Assembly (NCBI GenBank): GCA_032622095.1
Contig: CP136066.1
Span: 151,046,224-151,110,223 of the forward strand
Source of the DNA: Siphonodentalium dalli
Taxonomy: Eukaryota; Mollusca; Scaphopoda; Gadilida; Siphonodentaliidae
Direction of reading: 5' to 3'
Length of the DNA stretch: 64,000 nt
Under the pieces are notes generated by a model. The model had not been told where the DNA came from and did not search any database. It worked only from the letters and a program-made list of their open reading frames with translations. Numbering within the stretch: the stretch's first letter is position 1; each line of letters begins with the position of its first letter. Both the position numbers and the translations under genes were made by a program. Shown piece after piece: positions 38,201 through 48,407 of this stretch.

Positions 38201-38774
38201 ACGTAATAAGGAAGAAAATGAGTGGGGTGAAATTAAGTCATGTGGTCGGGGGTGCAGTGGTACCCTATCAGATCAGAGGGGTCCTGCCAGCTCATGGACT
38301 AAAAGAATTTTCTGTTACAATTCATGTCGTCAATATCATTTTCAACATAACTGGTTTGTATTGTCCAAGACCAAGAAGACAAAACTTGTATTGAACGTAA
38401 TGAAATATTCTTTATTTTGCTGTATTTTAAATATAAAACAATGAATGTGCAATAAATACTTATACAGCTAGTTGAAAAAAAGATGGATTTCTGGCATGTC
38501 CAAGTGTGTTTGAGAATGGACACCATGATGATGCTAAACTTCAGTAACACTTGTGATAATGTATCTGGTTGTTACAATCTGACATGTTATAATATCATAC
38601 AGACTGTCAAAACCAGAACTCGTAACCAAGCTTGATCAATATACTGACCATTAAAGAGACAAAATTTCAGTTGGAGGCAATCACCTGATGAGATGAACAA
38701 TGCTCTAGTACATACCAGAAGACATTCAGTTTTTCTGGACAAATACGCTGTTACAAAAGATTTTTTTAAATAAT
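35271..38774. repeat. Tandem array of a ~1.11-kb unit, about 3.3 copies
   Basis: Copies begin with AAAGCATTTTCTGTTACAG at 35271, 36385 and 37500 and with the variant AAAGAATTTTCTGTTACA at 38302. The first two are 1114 and 1115 bp. The third is ~802 bp, having lost the part that holds the poly-G tract. The fourth is truncated near 38774. Poly-G runs at about 36338-36352 and 37452-37468 mark the unit. Part of the unit (CATGTCCAAGTGTGTTTGAG ... GTAATGTATCTGGTTGTTAC region) is homologous to the ~300-bp subrepeat of the 40.7-64 kb array. Short frames of about 70 codons recur but have no domain and are not conserved across the two arrays. Confidence 0.92.
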
Positions 38775-40702
38775 TTGTTTCTGCTAACAAATCAAATCAA
38801 TTCCCTCAGACCTCATAAGAGGAATAAAAGGCTTTATCTACCATTTCCTATAAAATTCCCTGATACAATGGGCGATAACGAATTGGCGATAAAAGCATCC
38901 GTATCGTTACTACAGTTGCGATACAAGGCGCCCGTGACGTCGTTGACTGATCAAAATCATGAATGAACTGACGTCACATCAATCGCGTGAAAAATCAAAA
39001 CGACATTCCAAAGTATATTCTTGCGTACTATAAACAAATAGTTCCAATGTTTTAACATTATTTGATTGCCTACCGGGTAACCATCACGGGTATTATGGTA
39101 TAATATATCACAAGGGAACTAATATGTATGTGTTCAGTATGTATTATAAGTGTAAGAAATTGTGTCCATTGAATACATTTCCATTAGGCATATTCGAGTG
39201 AACAGGCAGGTTCTGAGAATTTAGCAAAGCGTGCTAATCGCGTGACACAGATACCTTTGCAGGTTGGGAGAATTTACTCAAGAAAGCAAATCATCGGACA
39301 CAAATTCAACAGTTTTGGCATTTAAGAAACTCCTGAAATGTAATTTGTGCGGTGGATTCTGTCACACCAATGGTAGATAAATGTGTTATATACACAATGT
39401 GTTTGTAACGATTCATGTATCGCGACTCGGGCTAGTTTTTGTGTCCATATAGCGACTCGGCGACAAAGGTCGCCTCGTCGCTATATGGCCACGAAAACTT
39501 GCCTCGTCGCGATACATGAATCGTTACAAACACATATATATCGCCTCGACCCCCAAAAAGATGTCTTTTAGAAAATCATTTATGAGAAAGCAACATGTGC
39601 TCATGAGGTGACATAGAAAGAGCATATCACTTTCCATTAGTATGCCCAAGATACAAACAAATCAGGAATAAATTATTCTTGTCATAAGGAATATACATGG
39701 CCAGTATCATACTTGTACTTATGTATGGTTCAAATTCTCTTCCACTTAGCACTAACTATAAAATATTTATCGAACCCAAACTTTTATCACGAGGAGTGGT
39801 CTGTTTTAGTCATCTGTCATAAGAGTATGGAATCTTATACTAAATAAAAGGCTGCTAGGCTGCACGTCCCTGGAATAAGGCCAAAACGAAGAATACCTGT
39901 GTTTAGGGTAACCCGCCCGCCCCTACTCAAAACCTGCCGCCAAATTCCATTTTATGGTTTTTCAAAAATTTCCTCAGACTTCATTTTATTTTTTTTATAA
40001 TTAGGAATTGGCGACTACGGAATTAGCTTAAACAAGTAAACCATTTCCTTGCAAATATTGTCAATTCTCGAAAAACGGAAGTGCCGCCATTGTTGTTGTA
40101 GTATATTCGTATTCCCTCGTCATTGTTCGGCAAACCTCGCCGATTTCTCGAAAGCGGAAACCAGAAAACACGTGATACTTGTGCCGGAATATGTATTAAC
40201 TAGCAAATCGAAAGTAACCGGATATTTTGCCGATTGCACATGGCGATTGAATATGGCGGAAACACTTCCGTGTGCGGATATATACTGCATTTTAGCCATT
40301 AAACTTCACAAATGCGTTCATATGAATCAGACTAGAAACATCATGGCGCCTGTCAACTATAGCAGACATGTTGTCGTGCGTGAACCGGTACCACACGGAT
40401 TCTGAACTGACAGAAAAGGACATAGTAATACAATGTCAGATTAAAAATAATTCTGACACTTTTGAAATCGACCCAAAGCTCAAAATTCCTGGCATTATTA
40501 TAGTTTATCCACCTCTCACCGCATCCACCCTGAAAATTATAAGCCTGACATGAGTAACATGAGTCTGTGTGTACCCATGCAGTAGGAGTGGTATGTGCCT
40601 GGTAGAACTTAATTTTTTCCTATTAGAACTATTTCTCATTAAATATTCATTAGTTCTACAGAAAACCGGACCCGATTAATCAACATCTTCTGTGTCGCAA
40701 TG
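38775..40702. other. Region without recognised gene
   Basis: Apart from the hairpin at 39398-39534, I see no repeat or gene I can name. A 118-codon plus-strand frame at 40049-40405 has no recognisable domain and is not assigned. Upstream WDR43 exons were looked for on the minus strand and not found. Confidence 0.5.
39398..39534. repeat. Strong hairpin MITE (~137 bp)
   Basis: TGTGTTTGTAACGATTCATG ... CGCGACTCG ... CCATATAGCGACTCGGCGAC pairs with GTCGCCTCGTCGCTATATGG ... CGTCGCGATACATGAATCGT ... CAAACACA. The arms cover almost the whole segment, and the GC-rich CG-containing steps stand out from the AT-rich surroundings. Confidence 0.8.
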
Positions 40703-42689
40703 ATTTAAAGCTGGGGGTGCACAAGGCTGGTGGGCGGTGCAATTATGCAGTAAATCAACCATCAAGAGAAATGTTTGAAAATTTGAATATTAATTTATTG
40801 GTTATGTATTCATTACATCTGCGCATGGTAAATTAAGTGGTAACAGTAAAAGTCAAATCTTGAGGTTTAGAATATGTCCAACAAAGTATGCTTATATAGA
40901 ATAGTTGAATATATCACATTTTGTGAAAATAAAACCTGTGAGTGACTCAGAATGATCTCATTGGTGTGGACTAATAGATGATTTTGAACTTACAAGACGC
41001 TCCCGAAATTCCAAATTTGACCGTAGCTACTCATGAGATGAAGGATCCTTTATACGCCTTTGTTAGAAATTAGTCTTTTGGATCATGTCCAAGTATGTCT
41101 GAGAATGGACAGCATGATGATGCCAAACTTCAATACCACTTGTGATGATGTATCTGGTTATTAAAATCTAGCATGATATACAATTATATAGATAGTCGAA
41201 ACCAGAATTTGTAACCAACTTTATCAATATACTGACCAAGAAAGCGATGAGAATAATCTAATTCGTGTGGACTAATATATGATTTTGAATTTACAACAAG
41301 ACACCCCCGAAAGTCCAAACTTGATAGTAGCTACTCATAAGATGAAGCATCCTTTGTACGCCTTTGTTAGAAATTAGTCTTTTGGGTCATGTCCAAGTGT
41401 GTTTGAGAATGGAAAGCATGATGATGCCAAACTTCAATACCACTTGTGATAATGTATCTGGTTTTTACAATCTAGCATGATATACCTTCATATAGATGGT
41501 CAGAACCAGAATTTGTAACCAACTTTATCAATATACTGATCAAGAAAGTGATAAACTTTAACAGAGTTGACAGCAATTCAATGATGAAATGAACAAAGCT
41601 CAATTGCGCACTACAGGAACCAGAGTCCAGTCTAGAGATGATCTTCAGAACTAAGTGAATTCTCCAGGTCACAAAACTGAGACGGAGCAGTTGTCGTCCA
41701 AGGAAAATTGCATGTTATAATATTGAAGTGGATCTGTAAGGTACGATTGCCACAAAACAAAAATAGGTACGATGTAAAAAAAAACGTTATTTTTGAGATT
41801 GTTTATAAACACACAGCAGTGGTAGTTCACTCTCAGTCGATTCATAATCTTCTGTAATGCTTTGTAATCTCGTTATTTTGATTTTCTCTCGGCCTGTTCT
41901 CTTCAATGGGTCCACATGCCATTCGCTCCTTCTACATTATACTCCGCATGCTTTTCTTCCCTGAGGAGATAAGCTCAGATAACTTAAGATTAGAGATTAC
42001 TGTGTTGTTGCTAAATTATTTGTGCAAAACTACAACAGGGTAAAAAATGTGTAGTGGGGAGCTATGGGGAAACTTTGCCTGATTTAAAGCTGGGTGCACA
42101 AGGCTGGTGGGCGGTGCAATTATGCAGTAAATCAACCATCAAGAGAAATGTTTGAAAATTTGAATCTTAATTTATGGTTATGTATTCATTACATCTGCAC
42201 ATTGTAAATTGAGTGGTAACAGTAAAAGTCAAATCTTGAGGTTTAGAAAATGTCCAACAAATTATGTTTATATAGAATATTCGATAGTTGAATAGAACAC
42301 ATTTTATGAAAATAAAACATATGTGAGTGACTGAGAATGAGCTCATTTGTATGGACTAATATATGATTTTGAATATACAGCAAGACACTTCCAAAAGTCC
42401 AAACTTGATAGTAGCTACTCATGAGATGAAGCATCCTTTATACGCCTTTGTTAGAAATTAAGTCTTTTGGATCATGTTCAAGTATGTATGAGAATGGACA
42501 GTATGATGATGCCAAACTTCAGTACCACTTGTGATGATGTATCTGGTTGTTAAAATCTAGCATGATATACCATCATATAGACAGTCAAAACTAGAATTCG
42601 TAACCAACTTTATACAGTAAAAGTCAAATCTTGAGGTTTAGAAAATGTCCCAACAAAGTATGTTTGTATAGAATATTCTATAGTTGAAT

Positions 42690-43504
42690 TAGGGCCCTGC
42701 GAATATTCGAATTTGATTCGAAATTTCGAATCGTTCCTGCGATTCGATTCGATTTTATTTAGAATCTTGTTGACGTTGTTTTCGAATCGAATATCTCGCG
42801 GCATTCTTGCCGACGGTTGAGTCAAATGATGTCGTTTACGGTCAGCGTTTTTACCAGTTTCCTGTCGCACACACACGATTCGACGGCTCGCCCGTTGATG
42901 GAATAACACTATTGTGACGTCACATGGGGTCTATAATGCTAGAAACAAGGTGATGACTCTGAGCACCTTTAGATAACGATGGTATTGTTGAATCAATTTA
43001 TTTTCTGCCCCACAGATCGGCATACCAGTCTCTGAGCTATTAAATAGGCTTCCCACTATCAAGATTTGAATTGATATCGCCATTTTATTATTATCTTATG
43101 ATCACAGCATGACTGTACCTTGAACCTTTTAGTCGGACACAAAAGTTGTGATATCAATTATAACATAGATATTATATAGCTACAACAACCACCACCAGCG
43201 GCGCAAATGATTCGTTCCGAGATGTCATTCCCGATTTTGAGTAAACCCAACTTATTTCCGTATTACATCGTCCATATTCGGCGGTTTCCGTGAATAAAAT
43301 GAATCAGTTCCGGTTGACAATCCCACAACCCACACAAGGGATTAATGCCGGTGTGTACGATGAATTCTCTCATTAGTATTTACTTTTGTTTATGAACTCC
43401 TCACATGTCAACACAATGTCTGATTCGATTCAAAATCGAATACCATTTACCTGATCCGATTCGGTATTCGATTCGATAGAAAAAATCCGATTCGCAGGGG
43501 CCTA
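42690..43504. mobile_element. hAT-like MITE, copy 1 (815 bp)
   Basis: Terminal inverted repeats TAGGGCCCTGCGAAT and ATTCGCAGGGGCCTA (one mismatch) enclose sequence rich in ATTCGAAT-type palindromes at both ends. It is flanked by AGTTGAAT (42682-42689) and AATTGAAT (43505-43512), an 8-bp duplication with one change. The uninterrupted site AGTTGAATGTAACAC is present at 43900-43914. An 8-bp duplication plus TAGGG-type ends fits the hAT superfamily. No transposase frame is present. Confidence 0.82.
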
Positions 43505-43899
43505 AATTGAATGTAACACATTTTGTGAAACTAAAACCTATTTGAGTGACTGAGTATTATCTCATTCGTGTCGAGTAATTTTTTATTATGAATTTACAAT
43601 AAGACGCTCCCAAAAGTCCAAACTTGATAGTTGCTACTCATGAGATGAAGCATCCTTTATACGCCTTTGTTAGAAATTAGTTTTTTGGATCATGTCCAAG
43701 TATGTCTGAGAATGGACAGTATGATGATGCCAAACTTCAGTACCACTTGTGATGATGTATCTGGTTGTTAAAATCTAGCATGATATACCATCATATAGAC
43801 AGTCAAAACTAGAATTCGTCACCAACTTTATACAGTAAAAGTCAAATCTTGAGGTTTAGAAAATGTCCCAACAAAGTATGTTTGTATAGAATATTCTAT

Positions 43900-43907
43900 A
43901 GTTGAAT
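43900..43907. other. Empty target site of the hAT-like MITE
   Basis: CTATAGTTGAATGTAACACA reads here without insertion, identical to the joined flanks of the MITE copies at 42690, 54679 and 62503. One AGTTGAAT is present here, against two around each filled site. Confidence 0.85.
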
Positions 43908-44742
43908 GTAACACATTTTGTGAAACTAAAACCTATGTGAGTGACTGAGTATCATCTCATTCGTGTGGAGTAATTTTTTATTATGAATTTACAATAAGAC
44001 ACTCCCGAAAGTCTAAACTTGATAGTAGCTACTCATGAGATGAAGCATCCTTTATACGCCTTTGTTAGAAATTAAGTCTTTTGGATCATGTCCAAGTGTG
44101 TTTGAGAATGGACAGTATGATGATGCCAAACTTCAATACCACTTGTGATAATGTATCTGGTTATTAAAATCTAGCATGATATACAATTATATAGATAGTC
44201 GAAACCAGAACTTGTAACCAACTTTATCAATATACTGACCAAGAAAGTGATGAAAATAATCTAATTCCTGTGGACTAATATATGATTTTGAATTTACAAT
44301 AAGATGCTCCCGAAAGTATAAACTTGACAGTAGCTACTCATGATGTTAGAAATTAGTCTTTTGGGTCATGTCCAAGTATGTTTGAGAATGGACAGCATGA
44401 TGATGCCAAACTTCAATATCACTTGTGATAATGTATCTGGTTTTTACAATCTAGCATGATATACCTTCATATAGATGGTCAGAACCAGAATTTGTAACCA
44501 ACTTTATCAATATACCGATCAAGAAAGTGATAAACTTTAACAGAATTGACAGCAATTCACTGATGAAATGAACAAAGCTCAATTGCACACTACAGGAACC
44601 AGAGTCCAGTCTAGAGATGATCTTCAGAACTAAGTGAATTCTCCAGGTCACAAAAATGAGACGAAGCAGTCGTCGTCCAAGGCAAATTGCATGTTATAAT
44701 ATTGAAGTGGATCTGTAAGCTACGATAGCCACAAAACAAAAA

Positions 44743-45001
44743 TCCTATTTTCATAGGTATAATATATATTTCCTATAGTAGACACTTACACACTGAACTA
44801 TATGGTTTACCTCGCTTGCGTGTTTGTCCAGACGTATATAAGGAACCTCTTTCCGTTAATAATGATCAAAAACGGTACGGAATATCTTGAGTACGAATTT
44901 TGAAATTAAATTTTTTAACCGGAAGTGACCTTCTGTCAGTCTCGTGTCACGTGTCACTTACCTACAAATGAGATTGTGCAGGTAAGATAGATCTTTTTCT
45001 C
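44743..45001. repeat. DIRS left inverted terminal repeat
   Basis: 259 bp, the reverse complement of the right terminal repeat from about 44765 inward (shared CACTGAACTATATGGT, CGCTTGCGTGTTTGTCCAGA and GCAGGTAAGATAGATCTTTT). It has an extra ~25-bp outer extension (CCTATTTTCATAGGTATAAT) absent on the right, as is usual for the DIRS left end. Confidence 0.93.
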
Positions 45002-45057
45002 GGTGCATCTTGATGACGGTTGTACGAGTGCGCGGGGTGGGCCGGGAGGGCCCTGAG

Positions 45058-45154
45058 AGTTCAGTGTGTAAGTGTCTACTATAGGAAATATATATTATAC
45101 CTATGAAAATAGGATATTTCCTACAGAGACACGTTACACACTGAACTATATGGT
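45058..45154. repeat. DIRS internal complementary region (circle-junction template)
   Basis: Positions 45058-45113 are the reverse complement of the outer left end. Positions 45115-45154 are the reverse complement of the outer right end. The single A at 45114 is the junction base, matching the single ambiguous T at the insertion site. In the DIRS replication model this region templates completion of the terminal repeats into a circle, so it independently fixes both element ends. Confidence 0.93.
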
Positions 45155-45273
45155 AGAATGCAAGCCCAGGAGGTGGCCACGAGACTGAGAATAGAAACTA
45201 ATATAAACTAATCCTAAAGAAAACAAAAGAACCTGGTAGGAGATGGTGCATGATGAATTAAAAACAAATTAAT

Positions 45274-48165
45274 CTAATGAGAAACCACTTGTTGAGCAGC
45301 AACAAGCGGACCTAAGCGGTAGATTGAATCTGACTGAGATTGGAGATCTCGAAGGTAGAAGGAAGAGAATGTGGAAGGTTGAGACCAATATGCGGCCGAC
45401 ATGATATCACGAAGAGCCACAGAGTTCTGATATGCCCAAGAAGCAGAAATTGCCCTAACCTCGTGAGCTCGGATATTGAGCAAATGTCTGTGATGAGGAG
45501 CAATTTCCTCATAGGCCATAAGTATGACACGTTTTATCCAGCGTGAAATCGCTCGTTTTGAAATGTCTCTGAAGCGGGTGGCGAGAGAAAGGAAGAGACG
45601 AGACTGACCTCGCCTTCTGACCTTTGATCGACGAATGTAAATTCTGAGGGCTCGAACGGGACAAAGATGAGAGTCGCTATCAGGGGGCAGTGCTGGAATT
45701 CGAATGACTGAGGGATATTTAGTTGGAAGCTGAGTCTTAGCTAAAAACCCTGGACAAGGAAGAAGCTCTGCAGCCGTTGATGATATCCGTAGAAATTCAT
45801 CCTTCACTGACAGGGCATGGAGTTCGCTCACACGTCTAGCTGATGCGAACGCTAAGAGAAACACTGTTTTTAAAGTGAGGTTGGTGTAAGAGCAGAGATT
45901 CAATGGTTCAAATGCAGCCCCCCCAAGAAAGGTCAAAACCCATCCCAAATTCCATTGAGGTGAAAAGGAACGGCTACGAGGCCTTGATAGAGAAAAGCTA
46001 GAAAGTAGGTCTGACAACACCTGGCACTTTCCAATCCATGTTAAACCGTCATGACTGAATGTCCGGGACAACATCGACCGATATCCCTTAATTGTAGCTG
46101 GGGAGAGATTCCTATCGTCGAACAAAAATTGCAAAAATTGTGTGATTGACCTGCGAGAGGGATTAGAAAAATCAGCACCAGTGGAAACACACCATGTAGT
46201 ATAAATATTCCAACGAGCATGATAGAGCTTCATAGTGGACGCCCTCCTTGACTTAGTAAGGCTCTCCACGACTGATCGGGAAAAACCCCGTTTCCTGAGA
46301 CGGAACCGGATAAAAGCCAAGCGTGTAAGAGGAGCCCGGCTGGATGAGGGTGCGGGACCAAAGGAACGCCTTGACCGATGAGGTCGATGTGTTTTGTCGG
46401 TAGTCTGACTGGAGGGACCAGAAGCAATGGACGCAACATTGTTGTCCACGAACGCGTCGGATCGAGGGGACATACGAGGAGCACTTTGCACCGTGATGAC
46501 CCTATTTTCCGAAGTACATGAGGTACCAGGGAAGCTGGAGGGTATGCATACGCAAAGATGTCGTTCCAAGAGACAGACAGTGCATCCACTGCCGATGCCA
46601 GTGGATCGGGACAAGGAGAGATGAAATTTGTTAACTTCGCATTGAAGCGAGTTGCGAATAGGTCGATCTCCGGCTGCCCCCATAAGAGACAGAGACGGTG
46701 AAAAATCTGTGGATTGAGAGACCATTCGGTCGTAATTAATTTTCCCCGTCGGGACAGGCTGTCGGCTATTACATTGAGAGACCCCGGTATATGACGAATT
46801 TGTAGTAGGATTTGATGATCCTGACACCACTGGAGCAGTTGAAGAGTCAGGGCACACAACTGAGTTGAGTGGGTCCCCCCTTGCTTCCTGATATAGCTGA
46901 CCACTGTGGAGTTGTCTGACAGAACAAGAACAGTTTGACCCGTTAACAGAAGTTGCCAATGGTGTATTGAACAGATCACTGCCATCATTTCTTTGATATT
47001 GATGTGAGATGAGGACAGATGACTCGGCCATATGCCCGAAACCGTCTGATGTGCCGGAAGCAACACCCCGCCCCAACCCTGAGAGCTGGAGTCGGTTGTC
47101 AGGGTGAGGGTAGGGAACACTTTGTTGAGTGGAATTCCTGATTGTAACCACTGCAGACATGTCCACTGGGCAATGTGGAGAGCAATTTGCCCGGTGACCG
47201 GAATCTGTGTCTCCAAATGATCGTGAGCCATATGCCAGTGTGCAAGGAGATGCAGTTGTAGCGGCCGCAGACGAGCACGACCGAGATGAATTAATTCGCT
47301 GGCGGCATTTGCCAGCCCCAATAACCTCATGAAGCTGCGTGCTGTGACTGAGTTTTGGCGGAGCGTCCAAAGAGCCTGAGTCCGAACTGTTTCGGCTCTC
47401 TGGAGTGGTAGTGAGACCAGATCCATGTTTGTTTGAAAAAACATCCCTAGATGTATAAAGGTCTGAGAAGGGAGCAGACTGGACTTCTCCCAGTTGACAA
47501 GAAATCCCAGTGCACCCAAAAGGTGAACTAGGGATTGCAGGTCGTTTGCTAAAATTGATGGGTTGTTGTGGTTTAGATATAGATCGTCTAGATACCCCAT
47601 GACGACAGAAGACGCTGTTTTCCTGAAAAAAGCGAGGACAGACTCCATCGTACGACAAAATGCCCAAGGGCTGAGATTTAGTCCGAACGGAACAGTTCGA
47701 TATTGGTATATCTTTGTCCGATAAGAGAAGCGGAGGTACCGTCGAGAAGCCTGTTGAATCAACAGATGACTGTAAGCGTCCTGTAAGTCGACACTCACTC
47801 CATAAGAGTGAGGTAGGGTCGCCGCTCTGACTGTCTTTGCCGTATCCATAGAAAAGTGGGGAGGATTGAGAAACCGGTTCAAAGCAGACAGATCTATCAC
47901 TGGACGGAATTTTCCGTTTGGTTTCTTGACCAGGAACAGCCTTGAATAAAACCCGGGACTGTTCTGGTTGTAAACTTCTTCCACAGCCTGTTTTGTGACT
48001 AGTTCTGAAATGACTTGATCCAACAAATGTGCCTTGATTTTGTCGCGTGGCACTGTGGTCGGTGTGGGATAAGTAGTTAGTGGAGGGGGGGACTCGAAAA
48101 CCAGAAAGAGACCCTTGGAGACTATGTTTTCCAGCCATGGGTTCTTGTGAAACAATGGCTGCCAT
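45274..48165 (-). CDS. DIRS tyrosine recombinase ORF (963 codons, functional part is the C-terminal third)
   Basis: Tyrosine recombinase that in the DIRS model integrates the circular cDNA. The catalytic residues visible are Arg in SARRVSELHAL (about 778), H901-x-x-R904 in AHEVRAISASWAY, Trp927 in AAYWSQPSTF and the nucleophile Tyr937 in FSSFYLRD. A helical N-terminal (SAM-like) DNA-binding region begins about residue 640 (KSRRASTMKLYHARWNIYTT). The frame is open far upstream to 48165, overlapping RT/RNase H in another frame. Residues 1 to about 640 are low-complexity and Ser-rich, look like an out-of-frame reading of RT, and probably are not the real start. Extensive overlap of recombinase and RT frames is known in DIRS elements. 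The catalytic set appears intact. Confidence 0.9.
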   Translation of the reverse strand: MAAIVSQEPMAGKHSLQGSLSGFRVPPSTNYLSHTDHSATRQNQGTFVGSSHFRTSHKTGCGRSLQPEQSRVLFKAVPGQETKRKIPSSDRSVCFEPVSQSSPLFYGYGKDSQSGDPTSLLWSECRLTGRLQSSVDSTGFSTVPPLLLSDKDIPISNCSVRTKSQPLGILSYDGVCPRFFQENSVFCRHGVSRRSISKPQQPINFSKRPAIPSSPFGCTGISCQLGEVQSAPFSDLYTSRDVFSNKHGSGLTTTPESRNSSDSGSLDAPPKLSHSTQLHEVIGAGKCRQRINSSRSCSSAAATTASPCTLAYGSRSFGDTDSGHRANCSPHCPVDMSAVVTIRNSTQQSVPYPHPDNRLQLSGLGRGVASGTSDGFGHMAESSVLISHQYQRNDGSDLFNTPLATSVNGSNCSCSVRQLHSGQLYQEARGDPLNSVVCPDSSTAPVVSGSSNPTTNSSYTGVSQCNSRQPVPTGKINYDRMVSQSTDFSPSLSLMGAAGDRPIRNSLQCEVNKFHLSLSRSTGIGSGCTVCLLERHLCVCIPSSFPGTSCTSENRVITVQSAPRMSPRSDAFVDNNVASIASGPSSQTTDKTHRPHRSRRSFGPAPSSSRAPLTRLAFIRFRLRKRGFSRSVVESLTKSRRASTMKLYHARWNIYTTWCVSTGADFSNPSRRSITQFLQFLFDDRNLSPATIKGYRSMLSRTFSHDGLTWIGKCQVLSDLLSSFSLSRPRSRSFSPQWNLGWVLTFLGGAAFEPLNLCSYTNLTLKTVFLLAFASARRVSELHALSVKDEFLRISSTAAELLPCPGFLAKTQLPTKYPSVIRIPALPPDSDSHLCPVRALRIYIRRSKVRRRGQSRLFLSLATRFRDISKRAISRWIKRVILMAYEEIAPHHRHLLNIRAHEVRAISASWAYQNSVALRDIMSAAYWSQPSTFSSFYLRDLQSQSDSIYRLGPLVAAQQVVSH

Positions 48166-48407
48166 GCCTCGGCATGAAGTGAAATTCGCCCCCCGACCAC
48201 CGGACTTACTACAGGCTGCGGATGAAGGGCGTCAAAAACGACGCTGAGAGGAACGGGTTCTAGACCTCGATCCTCTAGCGCGAGCAGTGAAGAAACCTTT
48301 TCCTGACCTCTCGGTAGGAGTGTAGGTAGGAGTGTATTGGGAGGCAGAATATCATGAAGCTTGTCGAGCATTGTCAACCATTTTATGAGCATTAGCTTGA
48401 AGCTCAT
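46230..48407 (-). CDS. DIRS reverse transcriptase / RNase H / Dam-like domain ORF (725 aa)
   Basis: RT fingers and palm: KKPNGKFRPVIDLSALNRF (161-179), catalytic Asp207 in VDLQDAYSHLLI, PFGLNLSP (240-247) and the YLDD box (272-275). RNase H: D439 in TTDSSSQGWGG, E473 in IKEMMAV, D498 in LSDNST and D549 in VIADSLSR, so all four acidic residues are present. Residues about 578-660 (PEIDLFATRFN ... DPLASAVDALSVSW ... AYAYPP) correspond to the segment described in DIRS elements as a Dam-like methyltransferase domain; activity cannot be judged. The ORF overlaps the gag end by 56 nt (48352-48407) and the recombinase frame over most of its length, implying frameshifting, reinitiation or separate messages. 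No internal stop or frameshift was seen. Confidence 0.95.
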   Translation of the reverse strand: MSFKLMLIKWLTMLDKLHDILPPNTLLPTLLPRGQEKVSSLLALEDRGLEPVPLSVVFDALHPQPVVSPVVGGRISLHAEAWQPLFHKNPWLENIVSKGLFLVFESPPPLTTYPTPTTVPRDKIKAHLLDQVISELVTKQAVEEVYNQNSPGFYSRLFLVKKPNGKFRPVIDLSALNRFLNPPHFSMDTAKTVRAATLPHSYGVSVDLQDAYSHLLIQQASRRYLRFSYRTKIYQYRTVPFGLNLSPWAFCRTMESVLAFFRKTASSVVMGYLDDLYLNHNNPSILANDLQSLVHLLGALGFLVNWEKSSLLPSQTFIHLGMFFQTNMDLVSLPLQRAETVRTQALWTLRQNSVTARSFMRLLGLANAASELIHLGRARLRPLQLHLLAHWHMAHDHLETQIPVTGQIALHIAQWTCLQWLQSGIPLNKVFPTLTLTTDSSSQGWGGVLLPAHQTVSGIWPSHLSSSHINIKEMMAVICSIHHWQLLLTGQTVLVLSDNSTVVSYIRKQGGTHSTQLCALTLQLLQWCQDHQILLQIRHIPGSLNVIADSLSRRGKLITTEWSLNPQIFHRLCLLWGQPEIDLFATRFNAKLTNFISPCPDPLASAVDALSVSWNDIFAYAYPPASLVPHVLRKIGSSRCKVLLVCPLDPTRSWTTMLRPLLLVPPVRLPTKHIDLIGQGVPLVPHPHPAGLLLHAWLLSGSVSGNGVFPDQSWRALLSQGGRPL

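Noticed and set aside
35386-38394. Repeated ~70-codon frames in the 1.11-kb array
   Set aside because: They shift or break between copies and are not kept in the related 40-64 kb subrepeats.
40049-40405. 118-codon plus-strand frame
   Set aside because: No domain, signal or family recognised, and no splice or promoter context that would support a gene. Left unassigned.
42610-42909. 99-codon minus-strand frame and its relatives at 54599 and 62423 as a transposase
   Set aside because: They cover the palindromic end of the hAT-like MITE and lack any transposase motif. Length varies by indel between copies.
45274-45530. Small frames nested in the DIRS genes (for example 45312-45530 minus, 49142-49465 plus, 49829-50054 plus)
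   Set aside because: They are out-of-frame shadows of gag, RT or recombinase.
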